From NCBI GenBank assembly GCA_938010745.1, contig CALLVF010000007.1, positions 1 through 27,061 of the forward strand: DNA of 27,061 nt. Reading direction: 5' to 3'. Below the pieces are notes generated by a model. The model saw only the letters and a list, made by a program, of their open reading frames with translations. It was not told where the DNA came from and did no database searches. Shown piece after piece: positions 1-8,663 of this stretch (position 1 is the first letter of the stretch; each line of letters opens with the position of its first letter). Both the position numbers and the translations under genes were made by a program. This DNA is from an uncultured Patescibacteria group bacterium. GTDB taxonomy: Bacteria; Patescibacteriota; Microgenomatia; UBA1406; GWC2-37-13.

Positions 1-19
1 AATCGTAACTGTCCAATAA

Positions 20-53
20 CTGCCGTTACCCTACGAGCACATTACTACGGCAG
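20..53. other. Hairpin at window edge
   Basis: CTGCCGT at 20-26 is matched by its reverse complement ACGGCAG at 47-53, with a 20-nt loop. The segment is richer in G+C than its surroundings. It may be the 3' end or terminator of something left of the window; nothing more can be said from here. Confidence 0.35.
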
Positions 54-177
54 AAAATACTTAGAAATTTCTCATTTTTAATTTTGAATTTGGATTTTAA
101 TTTCTAATGCCTGACAGAAAATAACGAATTTCTATTTTTTATTTGCTATTTAACATTGGATGTTTTATATTGTTTAT

Positions 178-948
178 ATGCTTTGTCCAAACTGCAACCA
201 ACCAATGAATTTAGTTATAGCTGATGATCAAAAAATTCTTCATTGTTCAAACTGTGGTGGTTCTTTTTTTGAGGAAAATGGTATTAACAAAATTACACTA
301 AATACTGCCCAAACGCTAGCGGAGGATAAAAAAAGTGATGAGATTTCAAGCAATGAAAAAAAATGCCCAAAAGATCAAACTCTTCTTAAACCAATCTTGC
401 CTAATTGTAACCAATCTCACCAGATCTCATCGCATATTTCAGACGACATCACTCTTCTTCACTGCCAAAAATGTCGAGGAATTTTTGCTTATCCAGATGA
501 TTTAATAAGTTTAAAAAAAACACAAGTGGCAAAAATTGAGTATTACAAACACTGGCAATTACCTCTTAATCTTTTAAAAAAAACAATTATCTTAGGAGTA
601 GGTGCCCTAATTTTTACCGCAGTAATTGTCAATTATACTTATTTTCAAAAAGCTTTAAATCAAGCCAATGCCTCTGACTTGATAAAAAAACTCTATCTTT
701 CACGCTCAGCTAATTATCTTTTTTTATTTTTCAAAACGGAAAAACCTTTTCGCTCAAAGGTAATTTTTCAAGATGCAACTGACAAAAAAATTATTAAAAA
801 AATATTGTCCCCTCAACCAAAAACTATTCATCAATTAACAACTACAGAAATCAATCTAGAAAATGATATTTATTATCAAATTGTTTTAACTCAAGAAAAT
901 GGATTGGAAATAAAAACTGAAGTCAAAAGATTAATAATGAATAATTGA
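178..948 (+). CDS. Double zinc-ribbon, single-pass membrane protein
   Basis: Unrecognised as a named gene. From the ATG at 178 the protein opens directly with a CPNC knuckle, followed about 20 residues later by CSNC: a TFIIB/YjdQ-type zinc ribbon. A second ribbon is suggested by CP, NC and HCQKC further on. One hydrophobic segment (TIILGVGALIFTAVIVNYTYF) lies roughly 135-155 residues in, and the last 90 residues look like a beta-rich fibronectin-III-style domain (NLENDIYYQIVL pattern). The expected topology is ribbons in the cytoplasm and a beta domain outside. An in-frame ATG at 160 adds MFYIVY; a TGcTATTTA -10-like box at 144-152 would put the transcript start almost on that ATG, so 160 cannot be excluded. 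The gene converges on the galT-like gene. Confidence 0.75.
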   Translation: MLCPNCNQPMNLVIADDQKILHCSNCGGSFFEENGINKITLNTAQTLAEDKKSDEISSNEKKCPKDQTLLKPILPNCNQSHQISSHISDDITLLHCQKCRGIFAYPDDLISLKKTQVAKIEYYKHWQLPLNLLKKTIILGVGALIFTAVIVNYTYFQKALNQANASDLIKKLYLSRSANYLFLFFKTEKPFRSKVIFQDATDKKIIKKILSPQPKTIHQLTTTEINLENDIYYQIVLTQENGLEIKTEVKRLIMNN

Positions 949-959
949 TTCTTCACAAA

Positions 960-981
960 GAGGAAAATAAAAAGTTTTCTC
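960..981. terminator. Possible bidirectional terminator between convergent genes
   Basis: GAGgAAAA and TTTTCTC form a 7-bp stem with a one-base bulge around a 7-nt loop. It sits between the stops of the zinc-ribbon gene (948) and the convergent galT-like gene (997). The stem is A/T-rich and the following T-run is weak, so confidence is low. Confidence 0.3.
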
Positions 982-996
982 ATTACTTTATTAAAA

Positions 997-1866
997 TTAA
1001 TATTTTCTTAATCTTTTTAAAACATTCTCAATTTTTTGTACATCCTTAAGTTCTTGAGCAGCAATTAAAGGATCAATTATGTTAACAGAAAGACCTGTAC
1101 CCAACTCAAAACCAGCTCGATGAACCAGGCGTGGAATAATTCGTAAATACCAGTTATTTCCTGGGTATATATAAAAATTATATGCAAAATCATCTTTTAT
1201 TAACTTATATTTTTTGGTTACTTTTTTAATACTTTTTAGAGTACCTTGAAATATCAGAGCCAAATCTGAAATTTCCTCATCAGTAATATCACCAAAATAA
1301 GTATTGTCTTTTTTTGGAGTAATCCAAACTTCGTAAGGCCATTGAGAAAAATCTGGGCAATAAACATAAAAAAATTTATTATCTTTAACAATGTTATTCA
1401 GTGGTTCACGCGTTAAGGTGTCAAGATTAATCTGAAAAGGAATAACTACTAACTGTGAATGTGGATGTGTTAATGAAGCTCCCGAATGCTCTCCGTGATT
1501 GCAAAAAATTAAAACTTGACCTTTACTTCTAAAATATTGAAAACGAGCCCGGTACGCTTTCAAAATAAACTCCACTTGAGTTAGTGGCAACTCATCGATG
1601 TCTTTTTCATGATCCGGTGAATGAACAATAACTTCATGAAAATCAGTAATTGGATATTTGTTTGAAAATACTCTTACCTTCCAACCCGGTTTTCCTTTCT
1701 CACCTTTTCCTATACGAAAGGTTTCTTCTGGCGTCATTTTTTCATGATTTGGACAGAAAACACAAAAAATTTTTTTCTTGTGAAAATTATCTTCTGGTCG
1801 ATGTAGTCTTTGCTGAGAAATGATTACCCAGCGACGTGATGAAATATCAGGAATATATTTACTCAT
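997..1866 (-). CDS. galT: Galactose-1-phosphate uridylyltransferase-like (GalT, HIT superfamily)
   Basis: Transfers a nucleotide between a UDP-sugar and a sugar-1-phosphate through a covalent uridylyl-histidine. The active-site motif HPHSQ is at residues 134-138, with H136 the expected nucleophile. All four zinc ligands of the E. coli enzyme have counterparts: C35 and C38 (CVFC), H86 (in SPDH) and H134. At 289 residues it is shorter than the usual ~345, the loss being mainly in the C-terminal half. Substrate could be galactose-1-P or another sugar-1-P; ADP-glucose phosphorylase-like members share these motifs. It is divergent from the glycosyltransferase run at 2298, which suggests it supplies activated sugar for glycan synthesis. 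A sigma70-type promoter is visible upstream. Confidence 0.85.
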   Translation of the reverse strand: MSKYIPDISSRRWVIISQQRLHRPEDNFHKKKIFCVFCPNHEKMTPEETFRIGKGEKGKPGWKVRVFSNKYPITDFHEVIVHSPDHEKDIDELPLTQVEFILKAYRARFQYFRSKGQVLIFCNHGEHSGASLTHPHSQLVVIPFQINLDTLTREPLNNIVKDNKFFYVYCPDFSQWPYEVWITPKKDNTYFGDITDEEISDLALIFQGTLKSIKKVTKKYKLIKDDFAYNFYIYPGNNWYLRIIPRLVHRAGFELGTGLSVNIIDPLIAAQELKDVQKIENVLKRLRKY

Positions 1867-1904
1867 GAAACGTTAAAATTATTTATTAATTTTTCTTAAA
1901 TCTT

Positions 1905-1933
1905 AGTATAAAAATTTGTCTGTCAAAATTCAA
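1905..1933 (-). promoter_or_regulatory. Promoter for galT-like gene
   Basis: On the minus strand, TTGAAT (1933-1928), a 17-nt spacer, then TATACT (1910-1905). The predicted start of transcription is near 1898, giving a leader of about 32 nt. Confidence 0.55.
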
Positions 1934-2217
1934 TAAATAAAAATGTGATAAATTCTATTTAAAATTTATTTTCAATCTATAAAAATAATTTAAGACAATA
2001 AACATTTAAATCATAAAAAAATTTAGAAAATCTTTTATTTTAAAATAAACTAAGAGATCAAATAATAAAATATGCTAATAAAGTTAAAGCTCTATAAAAA
2101 AACAATTAGAATTTAAAACAATCAATGCACAAGAAATATTTAAAAATTTTTTATAATTTTGAATAAAGAATTAATCCTAAAAAGAATCAATGAGAATTTT
2201 ATTTTTCATTGCTGAAT

Positions 2218-2246
2218 TTGGCACAAATACTCGCAAGTGATATAAT
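2218..2246 (+). promoter_or_regulatory. Strong promoter for the glycosyltransferase run
   Basis: TTGGCA (2218-2223), 17-nt spacer, TATAAT (2241-2246), with an extended TGn just before the -10 (TGATATAAT). The predicted start is near 2253, leaving about a 45-nt leader. This is the best promoter in the window. Confidence 0.75.
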
Positions 2247-2297
2247 ATAAAAGTTTTTTTATATTAACTAACAATTTAGTTTGGATAAAAAATTTTT

Positions 2298-3500
2298 ATG
2301 AAGGTTTTATATCTTTACATGTTCCCCCTTTGGGGTAATGGCTCTGGTAATTGGCTGCGAAGATTAACTTACCACCTTAAAGAAAAATATGAAAACAATT
2401 TTCAATCAGCCATTGTTGCTCCTGAATCAAGGGTTTTAAAACATGCCAAAATTTTTAGACTCAAACCCCCGCGAATGGGGGTTTTTGTTGGTAATCCCGA
2501 GCTTCCCCAAGATAAAAAATATTCAAAATTTTCTAATCAAGAATTTTTACAAGTTTTTACCTACTATCTTATCCGCACGGCAAAAGCAATTGAAAAATTT
2601 AAACCCGATCTTATCCATGTTTTTCATACAGCTTTTTTGCCAGCGGTGGCAATAAATTTAGCTAATCTTTACAAAATTCCCTTTATCATTACCACTCACG
2701 GCAGTGATCTTTATTATTTTAATGAAGATGGCAGGTGGAAAGCTAGTACTCGTGATGCCTCTGTTAGAGCAAAATTTATTACCGCCAACAGTAACTTCAC
2801 CCGAGAGTGGTACCTTCAGATGTTTGGTAAAGATTTAGCAAAAAAAATTAAAACGATTCCTGCTGGTGTTTCCTCAAATCCTAATGCTAGCAAAGATCCT
2901 TCTTGGATTGATAAAAAATATAATTTTAAATACGACAAAATGGTCCTTTTTACAGGAAGACTAACTGAACACAAAGGAGTTGAATACCTTATAAAAGCTG
3001 CAAGACAAATAAAAGCTGAAATTGTCATTTTAGGTGATGGACCTGAAAGAAAATATTTAGAAAGTTTAATATTAAATTATAAATTAGATAATGTCCATAT
3101 GCTTGGCTATTTTTCTCAAAAATTAGAAACTATCAATGACTTTTACGCTAGAGCCAATATTTATGTTGTCCCCTCAGTTTGGAATGAACCTCTAGGATTA
3201 GTAATTCTTGAGGCAATGGCTCATAAAACACCAGTTATTGCCTCAAGAAAAGGTGGGATTACCACTTTAGTTAAAGATGGCTTCAATGGTTTTCTTGTTC
3301 GCCCTCGAGCTCCAGGATTGATTGCGCAAAAAGTGAATTTACTACTAAATGATGATAAATTAAGACTAAAAATGGGTGAAAGAGCACTTAAAACGGTTAT
3401 CGAAAAATTCTCCTGGGAAAAAATTGCAACAAAATTTTATAATCTTTATGAAAAATCACTTCATAAATTAAACAATAATCATCAAAAAAAATCTCAATAG
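2298..3500 (+). CDS. GT4-family glycosyltransferase (GT-B fold)
   Basis: Retaining glycosyltransferase transferring a sugar from a nucleotide-sugar donor, probably to a cell-surface glycan or lipid-linked acceptor at the inner face of the membrane. The N-terminal Rossmann half has the glycine-rich GSGNW segment (15-19) and HGSD (134-137). The C-terminal half has the donor-site Arg/Lys (GRLTEHKG, R221 and K226) and the GT4 E-x7-E motif (E297, E305 in NEPLGLVILE), followed by the GG-containing loop. Length (400) is normal. The ATG at 2298 follows the strong promoter at 2218; no clear Shine-Dalgarno is visible. It is first of four same-strand glycosyltransferases. Acceptor and sugar cannot be read from the sequence. 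Confidence 0.9.
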   Translation: MKVLYLYMFPLWGNGSGNWLRRLTYHLKEKYENNFQSAIVAPESRVLKHAKIFRLKPPRMGVFVGNPELPQDKKYSKFSNQEFLQVFTYYLIRTAKAIEKFKPDLIHVFHTAFLPAVAINLANLYKIPFIITTHGSDLYYFNEDGRWKASTRDASVRAKFITANSNFTREWYLQMFGKDLAKKIKTIPAGVSSNPNASKDPSWIDKKYNFKYDKMVLFTGRLTEHKGVEYLIKAARQIKAEIVILGDGPERKYLESLILNYKLDNVHMLGYFSQKLETINDFYARANIYVVPSVWNEPLGLVILEAMAHKTPVIASRKGGITTLVKDGFNGFLVRPRAPGLIAQKVNLLLNDDKLRLKMGERALKTVIEKFSWEKIATKFYNLYEKSLHKLNNNHQKKSQ

Positions 3501-3553
3501 AAAAAAGTAAAATCCAAAAAAAATTAAAAGGAAATTTTTTGAAAATTTTAATG

Positions 3554-3562
3554 TGCTAGAAT
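3554..3562 (+). promoter_or_regulatory. Extended -10 box at GT2 start
   Basis: TGcTAGAAT at 3554-3562, no convincing -35. The predicted start would be near 3569, essentially on the ATG at 3570, so the transcript would be leaderless. Confidence 0.45.
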
Positions 3563-3569
3563 AAATTTT

Positions 3570-4556
3570 ATGATAAAAACCTCAATCATTATCCCCTGCT
3601 ACCAACGTGTTAGTCAAACCTTAAAAACTATTGAGTTAATTTTTGCCTCAAAAGGTTTAAATCAACATTTTCAAGCAGAAGTTATTATTGCTGACAGTTC
3701 GCCTGATCACCAATTAAAAAAGGCTCTTGCTGAAAAATTTGCTAATAAAATTATCTATACTCGTCCCCAAAAACCAGGGATTGCTACCAATAAAAACCAA
3801 GGAGCAAAAGTGGCTCAAAATCCTATCTTAATCTTTTGTGATTCAGATATGGAGGTTGAACCAAATACAATTTTGAACACAATTAATGCTTTGAAAAAAT
3901 ACCCAACCGCCGCTGCCCTAACCGGTCAAGTTATTTGGCGCAGTGGTCCAAAAGATGGTCAACTTGATCGCCCCCGACCAGAAGACCGAATGATGACCAT
4001 TGAAGGAATTACTTACACTGAAGCCATTTACTCAAGATATATTGCCACCTACAAACAAGTTTTTTGGGAAGTAGGTGGTTATGATGAGGAGGTTTTTAAT
4101 ATGCGCGGTGAAGGATCTGATTTATCAGTGCGTTTTTGGAGAGATGGTTATCCTTTAGTTTTCGATAAAAATATAATTGTTCACCATGTCCATGAAACCG
4201 AAGGAGGGATAATAAGGGGTGTTTCTCATCCTGAATGGGGTATTGCCAAAGATCTTTTAATTTTGGCTTATAAATACGATATTGATGATGAAAGTAAAAA
4301 TTTTGTCAATACAGTAGCAGCTAATTTTGAGAAGTTTGGAAAAGAGGGTTATTATAGAATTATTGAAGGTATAAAAAATAACTACGATTTTATTGCAACA
4401 GTAAAGCCAATTATTGATCAGCAAAAAAAACAAATGAAAGCAATTTTTGATTTCAAGTTTTTGGAGATATTTTCTCAAAAAGAATTATTTAATCAATGCA
4501 TCAGTCAGGCAAAACATAGATTAGCTAAAATTAGAAAAGAAGTATTTTATGAGTAA
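3570..4556 (+). CDS. GT2-family glycosyltransferase (GT-A fold)
   Basis: Inverting glycosyltransferase. The N-terminus SIIIPCYQR is the classic GT-A start, VIIADSS (39-44) supplies the nucleotide-binding Asp, and FCDSDMEVEPN holds the metal-binding DxD (D91, D93). A later block, GGYDEEVFNMRGEGSDLSVR, matches the C-terminal galactosyltransferase-type acceptor/ED motif (GEGSDL), then a histidine pair (HHVHE). The last ~90 residues are helical and lysine-rich without a membrane span. It lies 69 nt after the first GT4 gene and its stop overlaps the start of the next gene by 8 nt (shared ATGAGTAA), implying translational coupling. Confidence 0.88.
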   Translation: MIKTSIIIPCYQRVSQTLKTIELIFASKGLNQHFQAEVIIADSSPDHQLKKALAEKFANKIIYTRPQKPGIATNKNQGAKVAQNPILIFCDSDMEVEPNTILNTINALKKYPTAAALTGQVIWRSGPKDGQLDRPRPEDRMMTIEGITYTEAIYSRYIATYKQVFWEVGGYDEEVFNMRGEGSDLSVRFWRDGYPLVFDKNIIVHHVHETEGGIIRGVSHPEWGIAKDLLILAYKYDIDDESKNFVNTVAANFEKFGKEGYYRIIEGIKNNYDFIATVKPIIDQQKKQMKAIFDFKFLEIFSQKELFNQCISQAKHRLAKIRKEVFYE

Positions 4557-5628
4557 AAAAAAACTAAAGATTGCCCAGTTAGTTCTACCCTGGATTTCGT
4601 TACCGCCACTAACTTATGCTGGCACGGAAAGAGTTGTTTATAATTTAACTGAAGGATTGGTAAAAAAAGGCCATCAAGTGACTTTATTCTCCGTTGGTGA
4701 ATCAAAAACTTCTGCTTGCTTAGAATATGTTTTTGAAAAAGCTCTAGGATTGCAGACTGATGTAATGAAAACTTTAAAATCCTCTTTTTATCCTTTAATC
4801 CATGTTGCCCATTGTTTTGAAAAACAAAATCAGTTTGATATCATTCACTCCCACGCTCAATTTCTTGCCCTTCCTTTTGCTACCATCTCAAAAACTCCCT
4901 CGCTTCATACCTTTCATCGATCTTATGATTCCCTCTCAGAAGACGAAAATGATCTAGTTTTAAGATACGGAAAAAAACTAAACTTTACCTCAATTAGTAA
5001 TCACCAAAGAATTCCCGGTGTCAATTTTGTCGCCACCGTCTATAATGGGGTTGACACTGAAAAATATAAACCAACTACCTCTCCTAAAAGAAATTTTCTT
5101 TTCTGGGCGGGTCGAATAATTGAAAAAAAAGGACCCAAAGAAGCAATTGAAGTGGCAAAAAAACTTAATTTTCCCTTGATTCTAGCCGGGGCAATCACAG
5201 AAGTGGATTATTTTGAAAGTGAAATAAAAAAAGAAATCGATAATAATTTAATTCATTTCATTGGGGAAATTTCTGAAGATAAAATGATCGAGTTATTTCA
5301 AAATGCCTTGCTAACATTAGTGCCGATTAAATGGAATGAACCTTTTGGCTTAATTCCTGTTGAATCAATGGCATGCGCTACTCCCGTAGTTGCCTATGCC
5401 AACGGAGGAGTAAAAGAAACTGTTGTTGATGGATTAACAGGATATTTAGTTGAAGAAAAACTGGGAGTTAAAGAATTAGTCAAGAAAACAAGAGCTATTT
5501 TAGAAATGAACAAGGTGCAATACCAAAAAATTTCCAAGAATGCCCGTGAACATGTGGTAAAAAATTTTTCTCTTGAGAAAATGGTAAATGATTACGAAAA
5601 AGTTTATTATCAAATTTTAGGGCTATGA
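4549..5628 (+). CDS. GT4-family glycosyltransferase, tandem paralogue A
   Basis: GT-B glycosyltransferase. The N-terminus reads LPWISLPPLTYAGTERVVYNL, with the AGTE donor-site loop at 24-27. The C-terminal half has AGRIIEKKG (R189, K193/K194) and the E-x7-E motif (E264, E272), then the ATPVVAYANGG loop. It is clearly paralogous to the next gene: both share TEGLVKKGHQVTLF and KTSA and keep the same order of motifs. It starts inside the end of the GT2 gene (8-nt overlap) and its stop overlaps the next start by 4 nt (ATGA). Probably involved in the same glycan; the linkage is unknown. Confidence 0.9.
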   Translation: MSKKKLKIAQLVLPWISLPPLTYAGTERVVYNLTEGLVKKGHQVTLFSVGESKTSACLEYVFEKALGLQTDVMKTLKSSFYPLIHVAHCFEKQNQFDIIHSHAQFLALPFATISKTPSLHTFHRSYDSLSEDENDLVLRYGKKLNFTSISNHQRIPGVNFVATVYNGVDTEKYKPTTSPKRNFLFWAGRIIEKKGPKEAIEVAKKLNFPLILAGAITEVDYFESEIKKEIDNNLIHFIGEISEDKMIELFQNALLTLVPIKWNEPFGLIPVESMACATPVVAYANGGVKETVVDGLTGYLVEEKLGVKELVKKTRAILEMNKVQYQKISKNAREHVVKNFSLEKMVNDYEKVYYQILGL

Positions 5629-6794
5629 AAATCGCCATATTATCTCCACCCTGGATAGCGCTTCCGCCAACTGGTTATGGAGGGACTGAACGAGTGGTTT
5701 TTGAATTGACAGAAGGCTTAGTAAAAAAAGGTCATCAAGTTACCCTTTTCGCCACTGGCGATACAAAAACCTCTGCTCGCTTAAAGTATTATTACAAAAA
5801 CGCCTTAGGCAACGATTGGAATAAAAAGCAAAGTCAATATTTAGCCCTTTATCATATCCACAATTTCATCTCGTTGGTAAAAAAAGAAAAATTTAATATT
5901 ATTCACAATCACTCCTTTTACTTAACGTTATTTTTCCTATCTCTTATTAACACTCCTTTCCTTACTACTTTGCATAATCCCTTATATTCTAAAATTAAAG
6001 AGTTAGGCAGAGCTGATGATCGAAATATTGAGGAGAAAAGAAACATCCTTATTTATTTTAAAAATTATCCTTTTGTTAGCATTTCCAACCATCAACGAAA
6101 AGGATTACCTCAACTCAATTACATCAAAACTATTTACAATGGCGTTAAAGTAGATAAAATTAAATTCAGCCAAAAAAAAGGAACATATCTTGCCTGGTTG
6201 GGAAGAATAAGCCCAAAAAAAGGGGTTGATCTGGCAATAAAGGTAGCCTTAAAATTAAATCTTCCTCTTAAAATATCAGGATATATTGATCCCCTTGATC
6301 AACAATTTTTTGATGAGAAAATTAAACCTTTAATTGAAAAAAATTCCTCAACTATAACTTTTTTGGGAGAATTCAAAGATGAGGAAAAAAAGAATCAATT
6401 TTTAGGAGATGCTCTTCTTACTCTTTTTCCTTTGCGCTGGCATGAGCCATTTGGGATTGTCATGATTGAGTCTTTAGCAGCCGGAACACCAGTTGTTGCT
6501 TTTGCGCAAGGGTCTGTCCCTGAAGTTATAAAAGACGGCAGTACGGGATTTATTGTCAATCCAAAAGATACGCAAATCCAAGAAGACTTTATTATCAAAA
6601 AAACTGGGATTGAAGGACTGCACGAGGCAGTAGAGCGAATTTACTCAATGCCGGAAAATGAGTACCGACAAATAAGACACAACTGCCGCCTTCATGTAGA
6701 AAAGAATTTTACTGTCGAGAGAATGGTTGAGGAGTATGAGAAAGTGTATTATCAGATAATAAATTCAAAATCCGAATCTCAAATCTCAAAATGA
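5625..6794 (+). CDS. GT4-family glycosyltransferase, tandem paralogue B
   Basis: GT-B glycosyltransferase similar along its whole length to the preceding gene. It has PPWIALPPTGYGGTERVV at the N-terminus, LGRISPKKG as the donor Arg/Lys segment and E274/E282 in HEPFGIVMIE. A small insertion before the C-terminal helix (near IQEDFIIKKTG) makes it 30 residues longer than paralogue A. Its ATG overlaps the previous stop (ATGA). The last codons run into the A/T-rich repeat that follows (KSESQISK), so the C-terminus may have been extended by repeat sequence. Confidence 0.9.
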   Translation: MKIAILSPPWIALPPTGYGGTERVVFELTEGLVKKGHQVTLFATGDTKTSARLKYYYKNALGNDWNKKQSQYLALYHIHNFISLVKKEKFNIIHNHSFYLTLFFLSLINTPFLTTLHNPLYSKIKELGRADDRNIEEKRNILIYFKNYPFVSISNHQRKGLPQLNYIKTIYNGVKVDKIKFSQKKGTYLAWLGRISPKKGVDLAIKVALKLNLPLKISGYIDPLDQQFFDEKIKPLIEKNSSTITFLGEFKDEEKKNQFLGDALLTLFPLRWHEPFGIVMIESLAAGTPVVAFAQGSVPEVIKDGSTGFIVNPKDTQIQEDFIIKKTGIEGLHEAVERIYSMPENEYRQIRHNCRLHVEKNFTVERMVEEYEKVYYQIINSKSESQISK

Positions 6795-6837
6795 TAATTG
6801 AAAATTCAAAATTCAAAGCGCAAATGTCAAATTAAGA

Positions 6838-6950
6838 AGCTTTGGATTTGATTTGAAATTTGATTTTGACCTTTGAAATTATTGATTTTTGAGTTTTATG
6901 ATTTATTTTTTAGTTGTTATTTTGAGATTTTAATTTTAAAGTTTGAATTT
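6838..6950 (+). repeat. A/T-rich intergenic repeat, copy 1
   Basis: Contains tttgatttgaaattt, then gattttgacctttgaaatt and ttttgagttttat. A close copy in the same orientation lies at 7312-7385, so the two bracket the small gene at 6953. The sequence just to the left (6780-6835) is a rough reverse complement of it (caaaattcaaa, aaatgtcaaa), making an imperfect long hairpin. Confidence 0.7.
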
Positions 6951-6952
6951 TT

Positions 6953-7234
6953 ATGTATTCAGTCAAGGATATCTTAAAAAACTTCAATCCCCTAAAAGAC
7001 AAGTACGTCTCTCATGATTTTCAAGCTTTTGGGATATATCTTGCTCAAAAATTAGATGATGAAAAAAGAAAAAGTCTTTATATTAAATTAGCAAAAAATA
7101 TTCCACGATCGATTTTAGAGGAAGCATTAAGGTTTGTTTTGGATGCCAAAGCTAGAAAAAAAGGCGCTCTTTTTATGTGGAAGCTAAAAGAGCTAAACGC
7201 CTTTAAAACTGCAAAATCCAAATCTAAAACTTAA
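6953..7234 (+). CDS. Small hypothetical protein between direct repeats
   Basis: 93 residues, unrecognised. It is soluble, helical and charged (YSVKDILKNFNPLKDKYVSHDFQ at the start would form a linker and helix), with a lysine-rich end (KTAKSKSKT) that runs into repeat-like sequence. No signal peptide, membrane span or metal motif is seen. It follows the glycosyltransferases by 158 nt on the same strand. The absence of a Shine-Dalgarno and the flanking repeats make its expression uncertain, but the amino-acid composition is that of a real protein rather than noise. Confidence 0.6.
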   Translation: MYSVKDILKNFNPLKDKYVSHDFQAFGIYLAQKLDDEKRKSLYIKLAKNIPRSILEEALRFVLDAKARKKGALFMWKLKELNAFKTAKSKSKT

Positions 7235-7311
7235 AAATGAAAACCTAAAATCCAAATTTCAAAAACAAAATTTCAAATGAAGATCAAAATCAAAATAATA
7301 AAATATAATTT

Positions 7312-7400
7312 AAGCTTTGAATTTGATTTGAAATTTGGACTTTGACCTCTGAAATTTTTAAATTTTGAGTTTTATAATATTTAATTATTAGCTTTTTTTA
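7312..7400 (+). repeat. A/T-rich intergenic repeat, copy 2
   Basis: Shares gctttg, atttgatttgaaattt, ctttgacct, tgaaattttt and ttttgagttttat in the same order with copy 1 at 6838-6950. Upstream (7238-7300) lies a rough reverse complement (aatccaaatttcaaa, caaaatttcaaat), the same foldback arrangement as copy 1. Confidence 0.7.
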
Positions 7401-7423
7401 AGGTTTTAATCTCGCATTAAATT

Positions 7424-8623
7424 TTAAAAATATCCCCATGCCCAATAAGCTATCGATCCTATACCCTTTTCTTTTAAAAAGTTAGTTTTAATTTTTACTG
7501 ATTCCTCATCCTCAAACCAAACAATGTGATAATAAAGATTATAAATCCCTTGATCATCTGCCTGTTTTGAGGAAATAACATAATTAATCTCAATTTCTTT
7601 ACTTGCTTCATCACGCTTAATCAAGCAATTTTCAAAAAAACAAACAAAATTAGTATCAAATGAGAATAACTCATTTTTACTTGATTCTTGCCAAGAAGCT
7701 GCAGTAAGAAATTTTTCTTTGATCTGTTTTGTTGTTAAAGCTTTAGCTTGTTTTATTGGTCTTTTTTTCTCGTCAACCTGCCAATCATAACCATACATAC
7801 CAAAAATGACTGTTAATTTTCCTGGCTTGACAAATTTTAAAAAATCATCAATCATGGTTTTGAAATCGTAACCAAAGTTGCCTTTTCCCTCAAAGGGAAA
7901 ATTAGGTCCTGGCTGACCATAACTTTTGTGAAAATCATATGCCATTATCATTACCTCATCAGAATGTTCAGCTAAAAATTTAACATCAAAGGGCCGACTT
8001 CGATAAAAAGTATCACCATACAGGATAACTGCTATTTTTAAATTTTCACTTTTAATTTTTTCTTGAAAATATTGTACAAAATTGTTAATTCTTCTTACTA
8101 TATCATCTGTTGGCAAACTGTTTATCTCCAAATCTAGCGCCACCCCTTGAAGATTATAGTTTTTTACTATATCCACTGTTTTTTTTGTGATTAAGAATTG
8201 CTCTTTTTCATCTGAAACCTGAGTTATTTTTAAGGCAAACCACACTTCACCTTTAAAATTTTGTTGCGATTGTATCAACTCATAAAAAACCGCAAAATTT
8301 TTCTCACTACCAAAATAGATTACTCTTTGATATTCATTTAAATGATTCCTCTCTGTTTCATTTTGAGTTGTTTTTAAATGATTAATTTGCCATTCGGGAA
8401 CAAAAATCGTTTTCGATTTCTGAGAAGTAATTTGCTCAACTAAGTTTTTTCTTGGAAGAGAATCATCATTAAGTAGTTTATTTTTTAATCGCTTTTTTTC
8501 TTCGTGAAGTTCTTTTCTTTTCCCTTGTTTGTTAATTAGATCAAGTCCTAAAATAATTGCAAATGAAAAAATAAGAAATAAAGCAATCAAAAACAATTTC
8601 TTTCCCAAATAAATATATTTCAT
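7424..8623 (-). CDS. Membrane-anchored GH18-like (YaaH/chitinase-fold) protein
   Basis: A TIM-barrel protein of glycoside hydrolase family 18 type. An N-terminal hydrophobic segment (about residues 10-28) anchors it, with a Lys/Glu-rich coiled stretch (31-60) as stalk; the barrel should be outside the cell. The beta-4 motif DxxDxDxE appears as QGVALDLE: the last Asp (D164) and the catalytic Glu (E166) are present, the first two Asp are not. The beta-6 motif MAYD (Y229, D230) is intact, and YGYDW and AYWAWGYF at the end are typical of the family. It may cleave or only bind a glycan. It follows the small hydrophobic gene at 8664-9065 by 40 nt and is probably co-transcribed with it. Confidence 0.8.
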   Translation of the reverse strand: MKYIYLGKKLFLIALFLIFSFAIILGLDLINKQGKRKELHEEKKRLKNKLLNDDSLPRKNLVEQITSQKSKTIFVPEWQINHLKTTQNETERNHLNEYQRVIYFGSEKNFAVFYELIQSQQNFKGEVWFALKITQVSDEKEQFLITKKTVDIVKNYNLQGVALDLEINSLPTDDIVRRINNFVQYFQEKIKSENLKIAVILYGDTFYRSRPFDVKFLAEHSDEVMIMAYDFHKSYGQPGPNFPFEGKGNFGYDFKTMIDDFLKFVKPGKLTVIFGMYGYDWQVDEKKRPIKQAKALTTKQIKEKFLTAASWQESSKNELFSFDTNFVCFFENCLIKRDEASKEIEINYVISSKQADDQGIYNLYYHIVWFEDEESVKIKTNFLKEKGIGSIAYWAWGYF

Positions 8624-8663
8624 CTTAAAATTAAATTAAGAAGCATTCTGGTTTAATCTAAAT

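Larger units (their letters stand above)
1867..2297. other. Gene-free divergent intergenic region
   Basis: 431 bases, extremely A/T-rich, holding the galT-like promoter at the left end and the glycosyltransferase promoter at the right end. A 6-bp inverted repeat (CAATGA/TCATTG) lies near 2190-2213. I found no convincing reading frame or RNA gene in the middle. Confidence 0.6.

Noticed and set aside
2443..3028. Two 70-residue frames inside the first GT4 gene
   Set aside because: Out-of-frame and antisense shadows of a clearly real glycosyltransferase.
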